Shown in pieces: positions 33,042-42,172 of a stretch of 55,217 nucleotides of DNA (position 1 is the first letter of the stretch; each line of letters begins with the position of its first letter). The stretch covers positions 1 through 55,217 of the forward strand of contig JAXJVS010000132.1 in the NCBI GenBank assembly GCA_036308445.1, in the 5' to 3' direction. The translations under genes were made by a program, and so were the position numbers. A model generated the notes under the pieces. It was not told where the DNA came from. It saw only the letters and a program-made list of their open reading frames with translations, and did no database searches. The DNA is from MGBC113645 sp036308445. GTDB taxonomy: Bacteria; Bacillota_I; Bacilli_A; Erysipelotrichales; Coprobacillaceae.

Positions 33042-35117
33042 ATGGTTAAAAATTTAGTAATTGTGGAATCACCGTCAAAATCAAAAACAATTGAGAAGTA
33101 TTTAGGGGCAGATTATGAGGTGACTTCATCAAAGGGGCATATTAGAGATTTAGCTACTTCTGGTAAAGGTGGTTTAGGAGTAGATATAGAAAATCATTTT
33201 GAACCACATTATATCATCAATAAAGATAAAAAAGATGTTGTTAAAGAGTTAAAAAAGTGTGTAAAAGAAGCAGAGAATGTCTATTTAGCAACTGACCCTG
33301 ATCGTGAGGGAGAAGCTATTTCATGGCATTTAGCAAATGTTTTAGATATAGATATGGATGAAAACAATCGTGTAGTTTTTAATGAAGTTACGAAAGATGC
33401 GGTTGTTGAAGCTTTAAAACATCCTCGAACAATAGATCAGGATTTAGTTAAATCCCAAGAAACAAGAAGAGTATTAGATCGAATTATAGGTTTTAAACTT
33501 TCTAAGCTATTACAGAATAAAATTAAATCTAAATCAGCTGGAAGAGTTCAGTCAGTAGCATTAAGATTGATTGTTGAAAGAGAAAAAGAGATAGAAGCTT
33601 TTATTCCTGAAGAATACTGGAAGGTTAAAGCAATATTTGAAAAAGATGATATTTCTTTTGAAGCAGAATTATCTAAATATAAAGATAAGAAAATTGAATT
33701 GAAAAATGCGGAAGAAACTGAAAAAGTATATACAAGTTTAAATAAAGAGTTTGTGGTTGATGAAATAAAGAAATCATTAAAGAAACGTCAATCGAAACCA
33801 CCATTTATTACTTCTACTTTACAGCAAGAAGCTTCTTCTAAGTTGAATTTTAAAGCTAAGCGTACAATGAGTATTGCTCAAAAATTATATGAAGGTGTAG
33901 ATTTGGGAAATGAAACGGTAGGGTTGATTACTTATATGAGAACTGATTCTATTCGTTTGTCTAGTGGTTTTATTGGTGAAGCAAAAGACTATATTGAACA
34001 AAAATACGGTAAAACTTATGTAGGAAGTGTTAAGGTTTCTAAAAAGAATGATAATGTTCAAGATGCACATGAAGCTATTCGTCCTACAAGTATTTTAAGA
34101 ACACCTGAGAGTGTTAAAGAATATTTGAAACCAGAAGAATATAAGTTGTATGCAATGATTTATGCGAGAGCTATTGCTTCTTTAATGGCACCTGCTCAAT
34201 TTGATGCAACTTCATTATCATTGTTAAATAATGAGTATATGTTTAAGGCTAGTGGTTCAGTGTTGAAGTTTGATGGTTATTTGAGGGCTTATGGTAGCTA
34301 TGAAAAGCAAAATAATGAATTATTACCGGAATTGATAGAACAAGAAATTTTATTAAGTCAGGATATTCAAAAATCTCAGCACTTCACAAAACCACCAGCA
34401 AGATATAGTGAAGCAAAACTTATTAAGGAATTAGAAGAGTTAGGTATCGGTAGACCTAGTACTTATGCAAGTATCATTGATACAATTGTTACAAGAGGTT
34501 ATGTTGAATTGTTTGAAAAAACATTTAAACCTACTGAATCAGGAGTTTTAACTAATGATAAATTAGTGGAATTCTTTGATAGTATTATTAATGTAGAGTA
34601 TACTGCTTTAATGGAAAAAGAATTAGATGAAATTGCTGAAGGAACAGATGATTATGAAACAGCATTAACTGATTTCATGAATAAGTTTGAACCATTATTA
34701 GAAAAAGCATATGAATCTATGGAAAAAATCCAACCAGTAAAAACAGGGGAAACATGTCCTGAATGTGGCAGTGATCTTGTTATAAGAAAAGGTAGATATG
34801 GTGAGTTTGTTGCTTGTTCTAATTATCCTGAATGCAAATATATTAAAAAAGAGCCTACTGAGGTAGAATATACTGGAGAAAACTGTCCGAAATGTGGAAG
34901 TCCAATGGTATTTAAAAAAGGACGATATGGTAAGTTTGAAGCATGTTCTTCTTATCCTGAATGTAAATATATTAAGAGTGATAAAAAGAGGGAAGAACCT
35001 AAACCGACTGATGAGGTTTGTCCTAATTGCGGTAGTCCAGTAGTTATTAAAAAGGGTAGATGGGGAGAGTTTAAAGCTTGTTCCAACTATCCAAAATGTA
35101 AGACAATCATAAAATAG
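33042..35117 (+). CDS. topA: DNA topoisomerase I
   Basis: Type IA topoisomerase that relaxes negative supercoils. The 691-residue enzyme starts MVKNLVIVESPSKSKTIEKY and has the TOPRIM acidic motif ATDPDREGE (83-91) and the active-site Tyr298 in GLITYMRTDS. Three C-terminal four-Cys zinc modules follow (each CPxCGSxxVxKKGRxGxFxACSxYPxCK, roughly residues 570-690). GGAGG (33031-33035) fixes the ATG at 33042; the frame extends to 32988 without a ribosome site and overlaps the promoter. Confidence 0.97.
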   Translation: MVKNLVIVESPSKSKTIEKYLGADYEVTSSKGHIRDLATSGKGGLGVDIENHFEPHYIINKDKKDVVKELKKCVKEAENVYLATDPDREGEAISWHLANVLDIDMDENNRVVFNEVTKDAVVEALKHPRTIDQDLVKSQETRRVLDRIIGFKLSKLLQNKIKSKSAGRVQSVALRLIVEREKEIEAFIPEEYWKVKAIFEKDDISFEAELSKYKDKKIELKNAEETEKVYTSLNKEFVVDEIKKSLKKRQSKPPFITSTLQQEASSKLNFKAKRTMSIAQKLYEGVDLGNETVGLITYMRTDSIRLSSGFIGEAKDYIEQKYGKTYVGSVKVSKKNDNVQDAHEAIRPTSILRTPESVKEYLKPEEYKLYAMIYARAIASLMAPAQFDATSLSLLNNEYMFKASGSVLKFDGYLRAYGSYEKQNNELLPELIEQEILLSQDIQKSQHFTKPPARYSEAKLIKELEELGIGRPSTYASIIDTIVTRGYVELFEKTFKPTESGVLTNDKLVEFFDSIINVEYTALMEKELDEIAEGTDDYETALTDFMNKFEPLLEKAYESMEKIQPVKTGETCPECGSDLVIRKGRYGEFVACSNYPECKYIKKEPTEVEYTGENCPKCGSPMVFKKGRYGKFEACSSYPECKYIKSDKKREEPKPTDEVCPNCGSPVVIKKGRWGEFKACSNYPKCKTIIK

Positions 35118-35142
35118 AAATCCTTTATAGGGTTTCTTTTTT
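35116..35142 (+). terminator. Terminator of topA
   Basis: AGAAATCC (35116-35123) pairs with GGGTTTCT (35130-35137) including one G-U, then T residues. Confidence 0.85.
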
Positions 35143-35173
35143 ATGATATGATATAAAAAATGGAGGTAATGAA

Positions 35174-36469
35174 ATGAGAGTAACAGTTATTGGTGGCGGT
35201 CTTGCAGGAGTAGAAGCTACTTATCAATTAGTAAAAAATGGTATTGAGGTTGATTTGTATGAGATGAGACCTCAAGTATCAACTGGTGCACATAAGACTG
35301 AAAACTTTGCGGAGTTAGTATGTTCGAATTCACTTAGAGCTGATGGGTTATCTAATGCTGTTGGTGTATTGAAAGAAGAGATGACAATGCTAGATAGTTT
35401 GATTATTAAAATGGCGAGAAAACATGCGGTGCGTGCTGGTGGGTCTTTAGCGGTTGATAGAGAGGGGTTTTCAGCAGAAATTACTGAATTTATTTCTAAT
35501 CATCCGTTGGTTCATGTGATTAGAGAAGAAGTTACTGATATTCCTGAAGGTCCTACAATTATTGCATCTGGACCACTTACTAGTTCAACCCTTTCTTTAA
35601 AGATTAGTGAAATGTTGGGAAGCGATTATTTTTATTTTTATGATGCTGCTGCACCAATTATTACTAAGGATAGTGTTGATTTTAGTAAGGCGTATTATAA
35701 ATCAAGATATGATAAAGGAGATGCAGAATATATTAATTGTCCAATGAACGAAGAAGAGTTTGATGCTTTCTATAATGCGCTAATGAATGCGGAAGTTGTA
35801 AAACCAAAGGATTTTGAAGAAAAATTCTTTGAAGGTTGTATGCCTTTTGAAGAAATGGCGAGAAGAGGGAAACAGACTTTGCTGTTTGGACCAATGAAAC
35901 CAGTAGGGTTGGATTATAATGGGCAAAGATTTCATGCAGTTGTTCAATTGAGACAAGATAACGCTGTTGGAAGTTTATATAATATTGTTGGGTTTCAGAC
36001 TCATTTAAAATGGGGTGAACAAGATAAGATTATTCGAATGATTCCTGGTTTAGAAAATGCCCAGATAGTAAGATATGGTGTTATGCATCGAAATTGTTTT
36101 ATATGTTCTCCAAAGTATTTATTACCTACATATCAATATAAAGATAGAAAAGATTTGTTCTTTGCTGGACAAATGACTGGGGTTGAAGGTTATGTTGAAT
36201 CTGCTCAAAGTGGTATGGTTGCTGGAATAAATATGGTGAAATACTTAAATGGTGAGGAATTAGTTGTTTTTCCAAAAGAAACGGTTATGGGAGCATTAGC
36301 TTATTATATTACTCATGGTGATGAAAATGATTTTCAGCCAATGAAAGCTAATTTTGGGGTTTTGCCTGATTTAAAAATAAAAGTGAAAAAGAAGGAAAAG
36401 AAAGCTGCATATGCTTCAAGAGCGATAGAAACGATGGAGGATTTTTTAACAATTCATGGACTTAAATGA
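35174..36469 (+). CDS. trmFO: tRNA uracil-54 C5-methyltransferase, folate-dependent
   Basis: FAD enzyme that makes ribothymidine-54 in tRNA using methylene-tetrahydrofolate. The dinucleotide fold opens the protein: VTVIGGGLAGVEATYQLVKN, with the diagnostic YEMRP and AELVCSNSLRAD. The Cys in ELVCSNS and a late GQMTGVEGYVESAQSGMVAG are conserved. The 431-residue length is typical. It overlaps the xerC start by 14 bases, and trmFO-xerC is the Bacillus trmFO-codV arrangement. Confidence 0.97.
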   Translation: MRVTVIGGGLAGVEATYQLVKNGIEVDLYEMRPQVSTGAHKTENFAELVCSNSLRADGLSNAVGVLKEEMTMLDSLIIKMARKHAVRAGGSLAVDREGFSAEITEFISNHPLVHVIREEVTDIPEGPTIIASGPLTSSTLSLKISEMLGSDYFYFYDAAAPIITKDSVDFSKAYYKSRYDKGDAEYINCPMNEEEFDAFYNALMNAEVVKPKDFEEKFFEGCMPFEEMARRGKQTLLFGPMKPVGLDYNGQRFHAVVQLRQDNAVGSLYNIVGFQTHLKWGEQDKIIRMIPGLENAQIVRYGVMHRNCFICSPKYLLPTYQYKDRKDLFFAGQMTGVEGYVESAQSGMVAGINMVKYLNGEELVVFPKETVMGALAYYITHGDENDFQPMKANFGVLPDLKIKVKKKEKKAAYASRAIETMEDFLTIHGLK

Positions 36470-37361
36470 TTATAGAAATGAATATATAAAATATCTACGT
36501 TTTCAAAAAGGGTATTCTCCATTAACGATTGAATCTTATCAAAGAGATATAGATGAGTTTATTGGGTATATGAAAAAAGAGGGTTTGGATCAATATGCTG
36601 AAGTAGAATATCCGATGTTAAGAGGATATTTAATGGAATTTCATAAAAAAAGATTATCAGCAACAACTATTAATCATAAATTAAGCAGTCTAAGAAATTT
36701 TTATCGGTATATGGTTAAACAGCAGTATTTAAAAAATAATCCTTTTTTGTTGGTGGATTCTTTGAAAACAGCTAAACGAAATCCTGATTTCTTATATGTT
36801 GAAGAAATGATTGGTTTGTTAGATAGTATAGATATTAATAGTAATCTGGGAATGAGAAATAAAGCAATGTTAGAGCTGATGTATGCGACAGGACTTAGAT
36901 GTTCGGAGGTGGTTAATCTTACATTGTCTCAGATAGATTTTTCACAGGATGTTATTCTTGTGCATGGTAAAGGGAGTAAGGATCGTTATGTGCCGTTCCA
37001 TGATTATGCTAAAGAATGGTTAGTGAGATATATAAATGATGTAAGAAGTGAGTTAACGATTCATCAAGATCATCAATTTGTATTTGTAAATAATCGTGGT
37101 AAGCAAATGACAAATAGAGGAGTAGAAGATATTATTAATCGTCTTGCATATCAGTATGATTCAACTTTAAAAATACATCCTCATACAATTAGACATTCTT
37201 TTGCTACACATATGTTAGATGCGGGAATGGATTTAAGAGTGGTTCAGCAATTGTTAGGACATTCTTCATTATCGACAACTCAAATATATACACATGTAAC
37301 TAAAGAAAAGTTAAAAGATGTTTATCATAAGTCTCATCCAAGAGAGTTTTTAGAAGATTAA
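36456..37361 (+). CDS. xerC: Tyrosine recombinase XerC-type
   Basis: Site-specific recombinase that resolves chromosome dimers at dif. The 301 residues have the N-terminal SAM-like core-binding domain (FQKGYSPLTIESYQRDIDEF) and a catalytic domain. Its R-K-H-R-H-Y set is visible in YATGLRCSEVVNL, HGKGSKDRYVPF, HPHTIRHSFATHML, LLGHSSLSTTQIYTHV. Position after trmFO identifies it as the CodV/XerC type rather than XerD. The clpQY-codY genes that follow in Bacillus are absent. The GGAGG at 36436-36440 is 15 bases from the ATG, so translation probably relies on coupling with trmFO. Confidence 0.93.
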   Translation: MDLNDYRNEYIKYLRFQKGYSPLTIESYQRDIDEFIGYMKKEGLDQYAEVEYPMLRGYLMEFHKKRLSATTINHKLSSLRNFYRYMVKQQYLKNNPFLLVDSLKTAKRNPDFLYVEEMIGLLDSIDINSNLGMRNKAMLELMYATGLRCSEVVNLTLSQIDFSQDVILVHGKGSKDRYVPFHDYAKEWLVRYINDVRSELTIHQDHQFVFVNNRGKQMTNRGVEDIINRLAYQYDSTLKIHPHTIRHSFATHMLDAGMDLRVVQQLLGHSSLSTTQIYTHVTKEKLKDVYHKSHPREFLED

Positions 37362-37402
37362 AAATCATAGGAAAAATCAATAAAAAAATTGAAGTTTGGA
37401 GG

Positions 37403-37431
37403 TTGACATAATCTAGATAGTGTTGTATAAT
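37403..37431 (+). promoter_or_regulatory. Perfect sigma-A promoter of rplU-prp-rpmA
   Basis: TTGACA (37403-37408), 17 bases, TATAAT (37426-37431), with no mismatch. Confidence 0.93.
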
Positions 37432-37437
37432 TCACGT

Positions 37438-37532
37438 GTTGTAGACCTCTAGCTACAACCGCACATAAGAGGTATTAAAGCTTAGCTGCCTTGGTTGGCG
37501 AGTCTTAGATTCTAAAGAAGGAGGTACATCTA
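37438..37532 (+). promoter_or_regulatory. L21 leader RNA (rplU leader)
   Basis: About 95 bases between start site and rplU contain ACCTCT (37445-37450) paired with AGAGGT (37468-37473) around a CTACAACC loop. Next come a GCC/GGC mini-stem near 37488-37500 and AAGGAGG. Size and this stem-loop match the L21 leader class found before rplU in Firmicutes, probably for feedback by L21. Confidence 0.65.
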
Positions 37533-37844
37533 ATGTACGCAATTATTGAAACTGGTGGAAAACAATTAGTGGTTGAAGAAGGAGATACTATCTTCGTTGA
37601 AAAATTAGACGTTGAAGAAGGAACTACTTATACTTTTGATAAAGTTTTATTCGTAGGTGATGAAGCTTCTAAAATTGGTGCTCCTTATGTAGAAGGTGCA
37701 ACAGTTACTGCAAAAGTTGAAAAACAAGGTAAAGAAAAGAAAGTTACAATCTTCAAATATCAACCTAAAAAACACTATCATAAAAAACAAGGTCATAGAC
37801 AACCTTACACTAAGTTAGTGATTGAAAGCATTCAAGTTGCTTAA
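37533..37844 (+). CDS. rplU: 50S ribosomal protein L21
   Basis: The 103-residue product begins MYAIIETGGKQLVVEEGD and ends with the typical basic FKYQPKKHYHKKQGHRQPY. First gene of the rplU-prp-rpmA operon. GGAGG is 10 bases upstream. Confidence 0.98.
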   Translation: MYAIIETGGKQLVVEEGDTIFVEKLDVEEGTTYTFDKVLFVGDEASKIGAPYVEGATVTAKVEKQGKEKKVTIFKYQPKKHYHKKQGHRQPYTKLVIESIQVA

Positions 37845-37846
37845 TA

Positions 37847-38164
37847 ATGATAAAAGTTTTTATCAAAAAACATAATGATTCAATAGTAAGTGTAGAAATT
37901 AAAGGACATGCAGGTCAAGCTGAATATGGCAAGGATCTTGTGTGTGCAGGTGTGAGTAGTGTTACTGTAGGTATTGCGAATATGCTTGCAAAAAAAGGGT
38001 TTTTAGAAAAAGGAAAAATTGAGTTAAAATCCGGATATACTTATATTGAAGTTTACAATAGTGATGATGTTATTCAATTGGTGCTAGAGACTTTTGAAAC
38101 AATGTTATTAACTATTGCGGAAGATAATTCCAAATATATACAAATATCAAAGATGGAGGTATAG
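37847..38164 (+). CDS. prp: Ribosomal-processing cysteine protease Prp
   Basis: Prp (YsxB) removes the N-terminal extension of L27 in Firmicutes. The 105-residue enzyme carries the catalytic His in IKGHAGQAEYG and the Cys in DLVCAGVSSV, spaced as in the family. It is located, as always, between rplU and rpmA, 2 bases after the rplU stop, which is consistent with its substrate being the next gene product. Confidence 0.95.
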   Translation: MIKVFIKKHNDSIVSVEIKGHAGQAEYGKDLVCAGVSSVTVGIANMLAKKGFLEKGKIELKSGYTYIEVYNSDDVIQLVLETFETMLLTIAEDNSKYIQISKMEV

Positions 38165-38168
38165 ACTC

Positions 38169-38453
38169 ATGATGTTCAAATTAGACTTACAATTATTCGC
38201 TTCTAAAAAGGGAGTTGGGTCAACTAAAAATGGTCGTGATTCTGAATCAAAAAGATTAGGAGCTAAATTATCTGATGGGCAATATTGTACAGCAGGTTCA
38301 ATCATTTACAGACAAAGAGGAACTAAAGTTCATCCTGGTACTAATGTAGGTAAAGGTGGAGATGACACTTTATTCGCTAAAGTAGATGGTGTTGTTAAAT
38401 TTGAAAGATACGGTAAAAACAGAAAGAAAGTTTCTGTATATCCAGTTGCTTAA
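38169..38453 (+). CDS. rpmA: 50S ribosomal protein L27, with Prp-cleaved extension
   Basis: L27 reaches the peptidyl-transferase centre with its mature N-terminus. The 94-residue precursor starts MMFKLDLQLFASKKGVGSTK: the LQLFASKKG context is the Prp cleavage site (after F), leaving mature ASKKGVG. The body (GRDSESKRLGAKLSDGQ, GSIIYRQRGTKVHPG) is standard. GGAGG (38155-38159) is 9 bases before this ATG; the frame is open further upstream inside prp but that part is not L27. Confidence 0.97.
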   Translation: MMFKLDLQLFASKKGVGSTKNGRDSESKRLGAKLSDGQYCTAGSIIYRQRGTKVHPGTNVGKGGDDTLFAKVDGVVKFERYGKNRKKVSVYPVA

Positions 38454-38458
38454 TCAAT

Positions 38459-38488
38459 AAATCCCTTATATTTATAAGGGATTTTTTT
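38459..38488 (+). terminator. Terminator of rplU-prp-rpmA
   Basis: AAATCCCTTATA and its complement TATAAGGGATTT (38473-38484), then a T run. Confidence 0.9.
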
Positions 38489-38509
38489 GTAAAGAGAAAG
38501 GAGTAGGCA

Positions 38510-39796
38510 ATGAAATTTGTAGATAAAGTTAAATTTTATGTCGAAGCAGGTAAAGGTGGCGATGGTGTCGTTGCTTTTAGACGTGAAGCTTATGTTCCTA
38601 AAGGTGGTCCATCTGGTGGTGATGGTGGAAAGGGTGGTAGTGTTATTTTTGAAGCAACAACATCACTTTCTACATTGTTAGATTACCGTTACAATAGAGA
38701 ATATAAGGCAAGAAGCGGTGGTAATGGTATGGCTAAGAAAATGCACGGTAATGATGGTGCTGACTTAGTTTTAAGGGTTCCTGTTGGAACTGTTATATAT
38801 GATGAAGATACTGGTAAAAAAATGGCTGATTTGACTAAAAATGGTCAAAAAGTAGTTATTGCTAAAGGTGGTAGAGGAGGAAGAGGTAACTGTCGTTTTG
38901 CGACTAGTAGAAATCCTGCACCACAAATTTGTGAAAGAGGAGAACCTGGAGAAAAATTTAATTTAATCTGTGAATTAAAACTTTTAGCAGATGTTGGATT
39001 GGTTGGATTTCCTTCAGTAGGTAAATCTACTTTCTTGTCAGTTGTTACTCGTGCTAGACCAGAAATTGCAGATTATCATTTTACAACTATTGTACCAAAT
39101 CTTGGAGTTGTACAAACTAAGGATAGTAGATCTTTTGTTATGGCGGATTTGCCAGGATTAATTGAAGGTGCTAGTCAAGGTAAAGGTTTAGGTCATCAGT
39201 TCTTAAGACATATTGAAAGATGTCGTGTTATTGTGCATATCGTTGATATGGGTGGAACTGAAGGTAGAGATCCTTATGATGATTATGTAGCTATTAATAA
39301 AGAGTTAGAACAATATCAGTATCGTTTATTAGAAAGACCTCAGATTGTAGTAGCAAATAAAATGGATGAAGTTGGTGCAGAAGAAAACTTAAAGATTTTT
39401 AAAGAGAAAGTTGGTCCTGATGTTCAAGTTTTCCCGGTTATTGCTTTACTTAGAGAAGGTGTTGATTTAGCTATGTATGCTATTGCAGATATGTTAGATA
39501 ATGCGCCATCATTTGAAGATGAGGAAGAAGAAATTGAAGAAAGCGTTCTTTATACATATGAAAGTGAAGATGAAGCTGGATTCGTTATTCATAATGAAGG
39601 TAATGGATATTGGAATGTTACTGGAGAAAAAGTTGAAAAGATTGTTTCTATGGCAGCATTACATACTGATGATGGGGTTAAGCGCTTCGCTTTAAAAATG
39701 AGAAATATAGGATTAGAAGATGCTTTAAGAGCTGCTGGTGTACAACCAGGAGATACTGTGAGTATACTAGATTTCGAATTTGAATTTTTTGAATAG
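38510..39796 (+). CDS. obg: Obg family GTPase
   Basis: Essential GTPase of late 50S assembly and stress signalling. The 428 residues show the glycine-rich Obg fold (GGDGVVAFRREAYVPKGGPSG), the G domain with GFPSVGKSTF (G1), DLPGLIEG (G3) and NKMDEV (G4), and the C-terminal OCT domain from about 345. It is preceded by the rplU operon terminator, with a GAAAGGAG site. An acidic linker (EDEEEEIEES) joins G and OCT domains. Confidence 0.97.
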   Translation: MKFVDKVKFYVEAGKGGDGVVAFRREAYVPKGGPSGGDGGKGGSVIFEATTSLSTLLDYRYNREYKARSGGNGMAKKMHGNDGADLVLRVPVGTVIYDEDTGKKMADLTKNGQKVVIAKGGRGGRGNCRFATSRNPAPQICERGEPGEKFNLICELKLLADVGLVGFPSVGKSTFLSVVTRARPEIADYHFTTIVPNLGVVQTKDSRSFVMADLPGLIEGASQGKGLGHQFLRHIERCRVIVHIVDMGGTEGRDPYDDYVAINKELEQYQYRLLERPQIVVANKMDEVGAEENLKIFKEKVGPDVQVFPVIALLREGVDLAMYAIADMLDNAPSFEDEEEEIEESVLYTYESEDEAGFVIHNEGNGYWNVTGEKVEKIVSMAALHTDDGVKRFALKMRNIGLEDALRAAGVQPGDTVSILDFEFEFFE

Positions 39797-39818
39797 GATT
39801 GAAAAATCCTATTTTCTT
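39792..39818 (+). terminator. Terminator overlapping the obg stop codon
   Basis: AATAGGATT (39792-39800), GAAA, AATCCTATT (39805-39813), then T/C residues. The TAG stop lies in the left arm. Confidence 0.85.
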
Positions 39819-39878
39819 TTTTATGATAGAATAGTGTAAAGAAATATGATAAAATAGGGGCATTAAGGGGGAATTGTT

Positions 39879-40556
39879 ATGTTAGGCACGATTATTAATA
39901 CGATAGCAGTTATGGCTGGCAGTATTGCAGGTATGTTGGTTAATGATCGTTTAAATAAAAGAGTTACAAATGTTATGATGAAGGGCTTGGGATTGTGTAC
40001 TCTTATAATCGGTATAGATGGTGCTTTGAAAGGCGAAAATACTTTGATTATGATTTTATCTATGGTGGTTGGTATTTTTATAGGTGAAACAATTGATATA
40101 GATAAACATGTCACTCATTTTATTGAAAAGATAGAAAAAAGATTTGTTAAAAATAGCGAAAAATCTTTATCTAAAGGATTTATTAGTGCAAGTTTATTGT
40201 TTTGTATAGGTTCAATGACAATTGTTGGCTGTATGAATGCTGGACTTTCTGGTGATAATAGTATGCTTTATACTAAATCAATGTTAGATCTATGTTCTTC
40301 TATGATTTTTGCTTCAACATTAGGTTTAGGAGTCTTTTTAGCTTCTTTCTTTGTTTTAGGATATCAGGGGTTATTGACTCTTATTGCTATGTGGGCAGCT
40401 CCTGTTTTTACAACTCATGTTATTAATGAGATGACTTGTGTTGGTTCGTTAATTATTGTTGCAACAGGGTTAAATTTATTGGAAATTACTGATTTGAAAT
40501 TAATGAATTTTGTACCTGCAATGTTTTTACCTATTTTATTTTGTATGTTTATGTAG
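39879..40556 (+). CDS. DUF554 family membrane protein (YdfK-like)
   Basis: The 225-residue protein is mostly hydrophobic with about 6-7 helices. It has the DUF554 marks: MLGTIINTIAVMAGSIAGML at the start, GLGLCTLIIGIDGALKG, VGIFIGETIDID and a Ser/Gly-rich GSMTIVGCMNAGLSGDN. DUF554 proteins are presumed transporters of unknown substrate. AAGGGGG precedes the ATG. It ends 9 bases before ruvA and is probably cotranscribed. Confidence 0.88.
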   Translation: MLGTIINTIAVMAGSIAGMLVNDRLNKRVTNVMMKGLGLCTLIIGIDGALKGENTLIMILSMVVGIFIGETIDIDKHVTHFIEKIEKRFVKNSEKSLSKGFISASLLFCIGSMTIVGCMNAGLSGDNSMLYTKSMLDLCSSMIFASTLGLGVFLASFFVLGYQGLLTLIAMWAAPVFTTHVINEMTCVGSLIIVATGLNLLEITDLKLMNFVPAMFLPILFCMFM

Positions 40557-40565
40557 AGGTTAGTT

Positions 40566-41132
40566 ATGTATAGTTATATTAAGGGTATTGTAGTAGATTT
40601 ATCTAAGGATCATATTGTTTTAGAAAATAATGGTATAGGTTATTTTATTTTTGTTTCTAATCCTTATCGTTTTCAAAAAGGAAAAGAAATGATTGTTTAT
40701 ATTTATCAGCAGGTGAAAGAAGATGGAATCTTCTTATTTGGTTTTGAAAAAAAAGAAGAAAAAGAATTATTTTTAAAATTAATATTAGTAAAAGGGATTG
40801 GCTGTAAAACAGCTATTGGTATTTTGGCTACTGGTGATGTAAATGCAATTATTAATGCCATTGAATCTAAGAATATTACTTATTTAAAGAAGATACCAGG
40901 TATTGGACCTAAAGCAGCTCAACAGATTGTATTAGATTTACAAGGTAAGTTTAATGCAGTTGCTCAGGAAGTTGTATTAACAACTCCTGAATATGATGAA
41001 GCTATTGAAGTTTTACTTGCTTTAGGATATAAGAATAATGAAGTGGAAAAAGTAATGAGTAAATTAGCTAATGAAAAGTTAGATACGAATGGGTATGTCA
41101 AAAAAGCTTTAAGTATGATTGTTAATTTATAG
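40566..41132 (+). CDS. ruvA: Holliday junction DNA helicase subunit RuvA
   Basis: Junction-binding tetramer subunit that recruits RuvB. The 188 residues contain the N-terminal OB fold, two helix-hairpin-helix motifs (LVKGIGCKTAIGILATGD and LKKIPGIGPKAAQQIVLDL) and the flexible C-terminal domain III (EAIEVLLALGYKNNEVEKV). Standard length. Followed by ruvB after 9 bases. Confidence 0.97.
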   Translation: MYSYIKGIVVDLSKDHIVLENNGIGYFIFVSNPYRFQKGKEMIVYIYQQVKEDGIFLFGFEKKEEKELFLKLILVKGIGCKTAIGILATGDVNAIINAIESKNITYLKKIPGIGPKAAQQIVLDLQGKFNAVAQEVVLTTPEYDEAIEVLLALGYKNNEVEKVMSKLANEKLDTNGYVKKALSMIVNL

Positions 41133-41141
41133 GAGGTCAAT

Positions 41142-42137
41142 ATGGATCGAAATGTATTGGATACTTCTAAGCATGTAGAAGATGAAGAAGCACAATTAAG
41201 ACCTGTCAGTTTTGATGAATATGTAGGTCAAAGAGATTTAAAAAATAATCTAAAGGTATTTGTTGGTGCCGCTAAGTTAAGGGATGAATCATTAGATCAT
41301 GTTTTATTGTATGGTCCACCAGGACTTGGAAAAACGACTATGTCAATGATTATTGCTAATGAAATGGGAACAAGTATTAAAATTACTACAGGTCCTAGTA
41401 TCGAGAAAACAGGAGATCTTGTGGCTATTTTAACAGCCTTAGAACCAGGTGATGTTCTGTTTATTGATGAAATTCATCGTTTAAATAAAGTGGTAGAAGA
41501 AATTTTGTATCCAGCAATGGAAGACTTTTGTGTTGATGTTGTTATTGGTAAAGAAGCGTCAACTCGTTCAGTAAGAATTGATTTACCCCCATTTACTTTA
41601 GTAGGTGCAACCACAAGAGCAGGAGATTTATCAGCACCATTAAGAGATCGTTTTGGTATTATTTCTAAATTAGAATATTATAATGTTGAAGATTTAAGTG
41701 CTATTATTCATCGTACAAGTAAGGTTTATGGTATTGAGATGGATGATGAAGCAATGGTAGAACTTGCGAAACGTTCAAGAGGGACACCGAGAATTGCTAA
41801 TCGTTTATTTAGACGTGTTAGAGATTTTGCACAATATAATGGTGACGAGGTTATTACCAAAGAACGTACTGTAGAAGCGCTTCAAAGATTAAAGGTTGAT
41901 GAATTAGGATTAGATGATGTGGATCAAAAATATTTGTTAGGTATTATTCATCGTTTCCAAGGTGGACCAGTGGGTGTGGAAGCTTTAGCGGCTAGTATTG
42001 GCGAAGAACCATTGACTTTAGAGGATGTTTATGAGCCTTATCTATTACAGACTGGGTTAATCAAAAGAACACCTAGAGGACGTGTGGTGACGCAAAAAGC
42101 ATATGATCATTTTCATATTTTAAGGGAAGAATCTTAG
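41142..42137 (+). CDS. ruvB: Holliday junction DNA helicase RuvB
   Basis: AAA+ motor driving branch migration with RuvA. The 331 residues show the N-terminal LRPVSFDEYVGQ, Walker A LYGPPGLGKTT, Walker B FIDEIHRL, sensor 1 GATTRAG, the arginine region PLRDRFGI and the C-terminal winged-helix with RTPRGRV. RuvC is absent, as in Firmicutes generally (RecU replaces it). The stop codon is in the loop of the terminator. Confidence 0.98.
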   Translation: MDRNVLDTSKHVEDEEAQLRPVSFDEYVGQRDLKNNLKVFVGAAKLRDESLDHVLLYGPPGLGKTTMSMIIANEMGTSIKITTGPSIEKTGDLVAILTALEPGDVLFIDEIHRLNKVVEEILYPAMEDFCVDVVIGKEASTRSVRIDLPPFTLVGATTRAGDLSAPLRDRFGIISKLEYYNVEDLSAIIHRTSKVYGIEMDDEAMVELAKRSRGTPRIANRLFRRVRDFAQYNGDEVITKERTVEALQRLKVDELGLDDVDQKYLLGIIHRFQGGPVGVEALAASIGEEPLTLEDVYEPYLLQTGLIKRTPRGRVVTQKAYDHFHILREES

Positions 42138-42149
42138 GATTCTTTTTTT
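42127..42149 (+). terminator. Terminator at the ruvB stop codon
   Basis: AAGAATC (42127-42133), loop TTAG containing the stop, GATTCTT (42138-42144), then T residues. Confidence 0.85.
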
Positions 42150-42172
42150 GTTTATTAAAAGGAGGAAAAATT

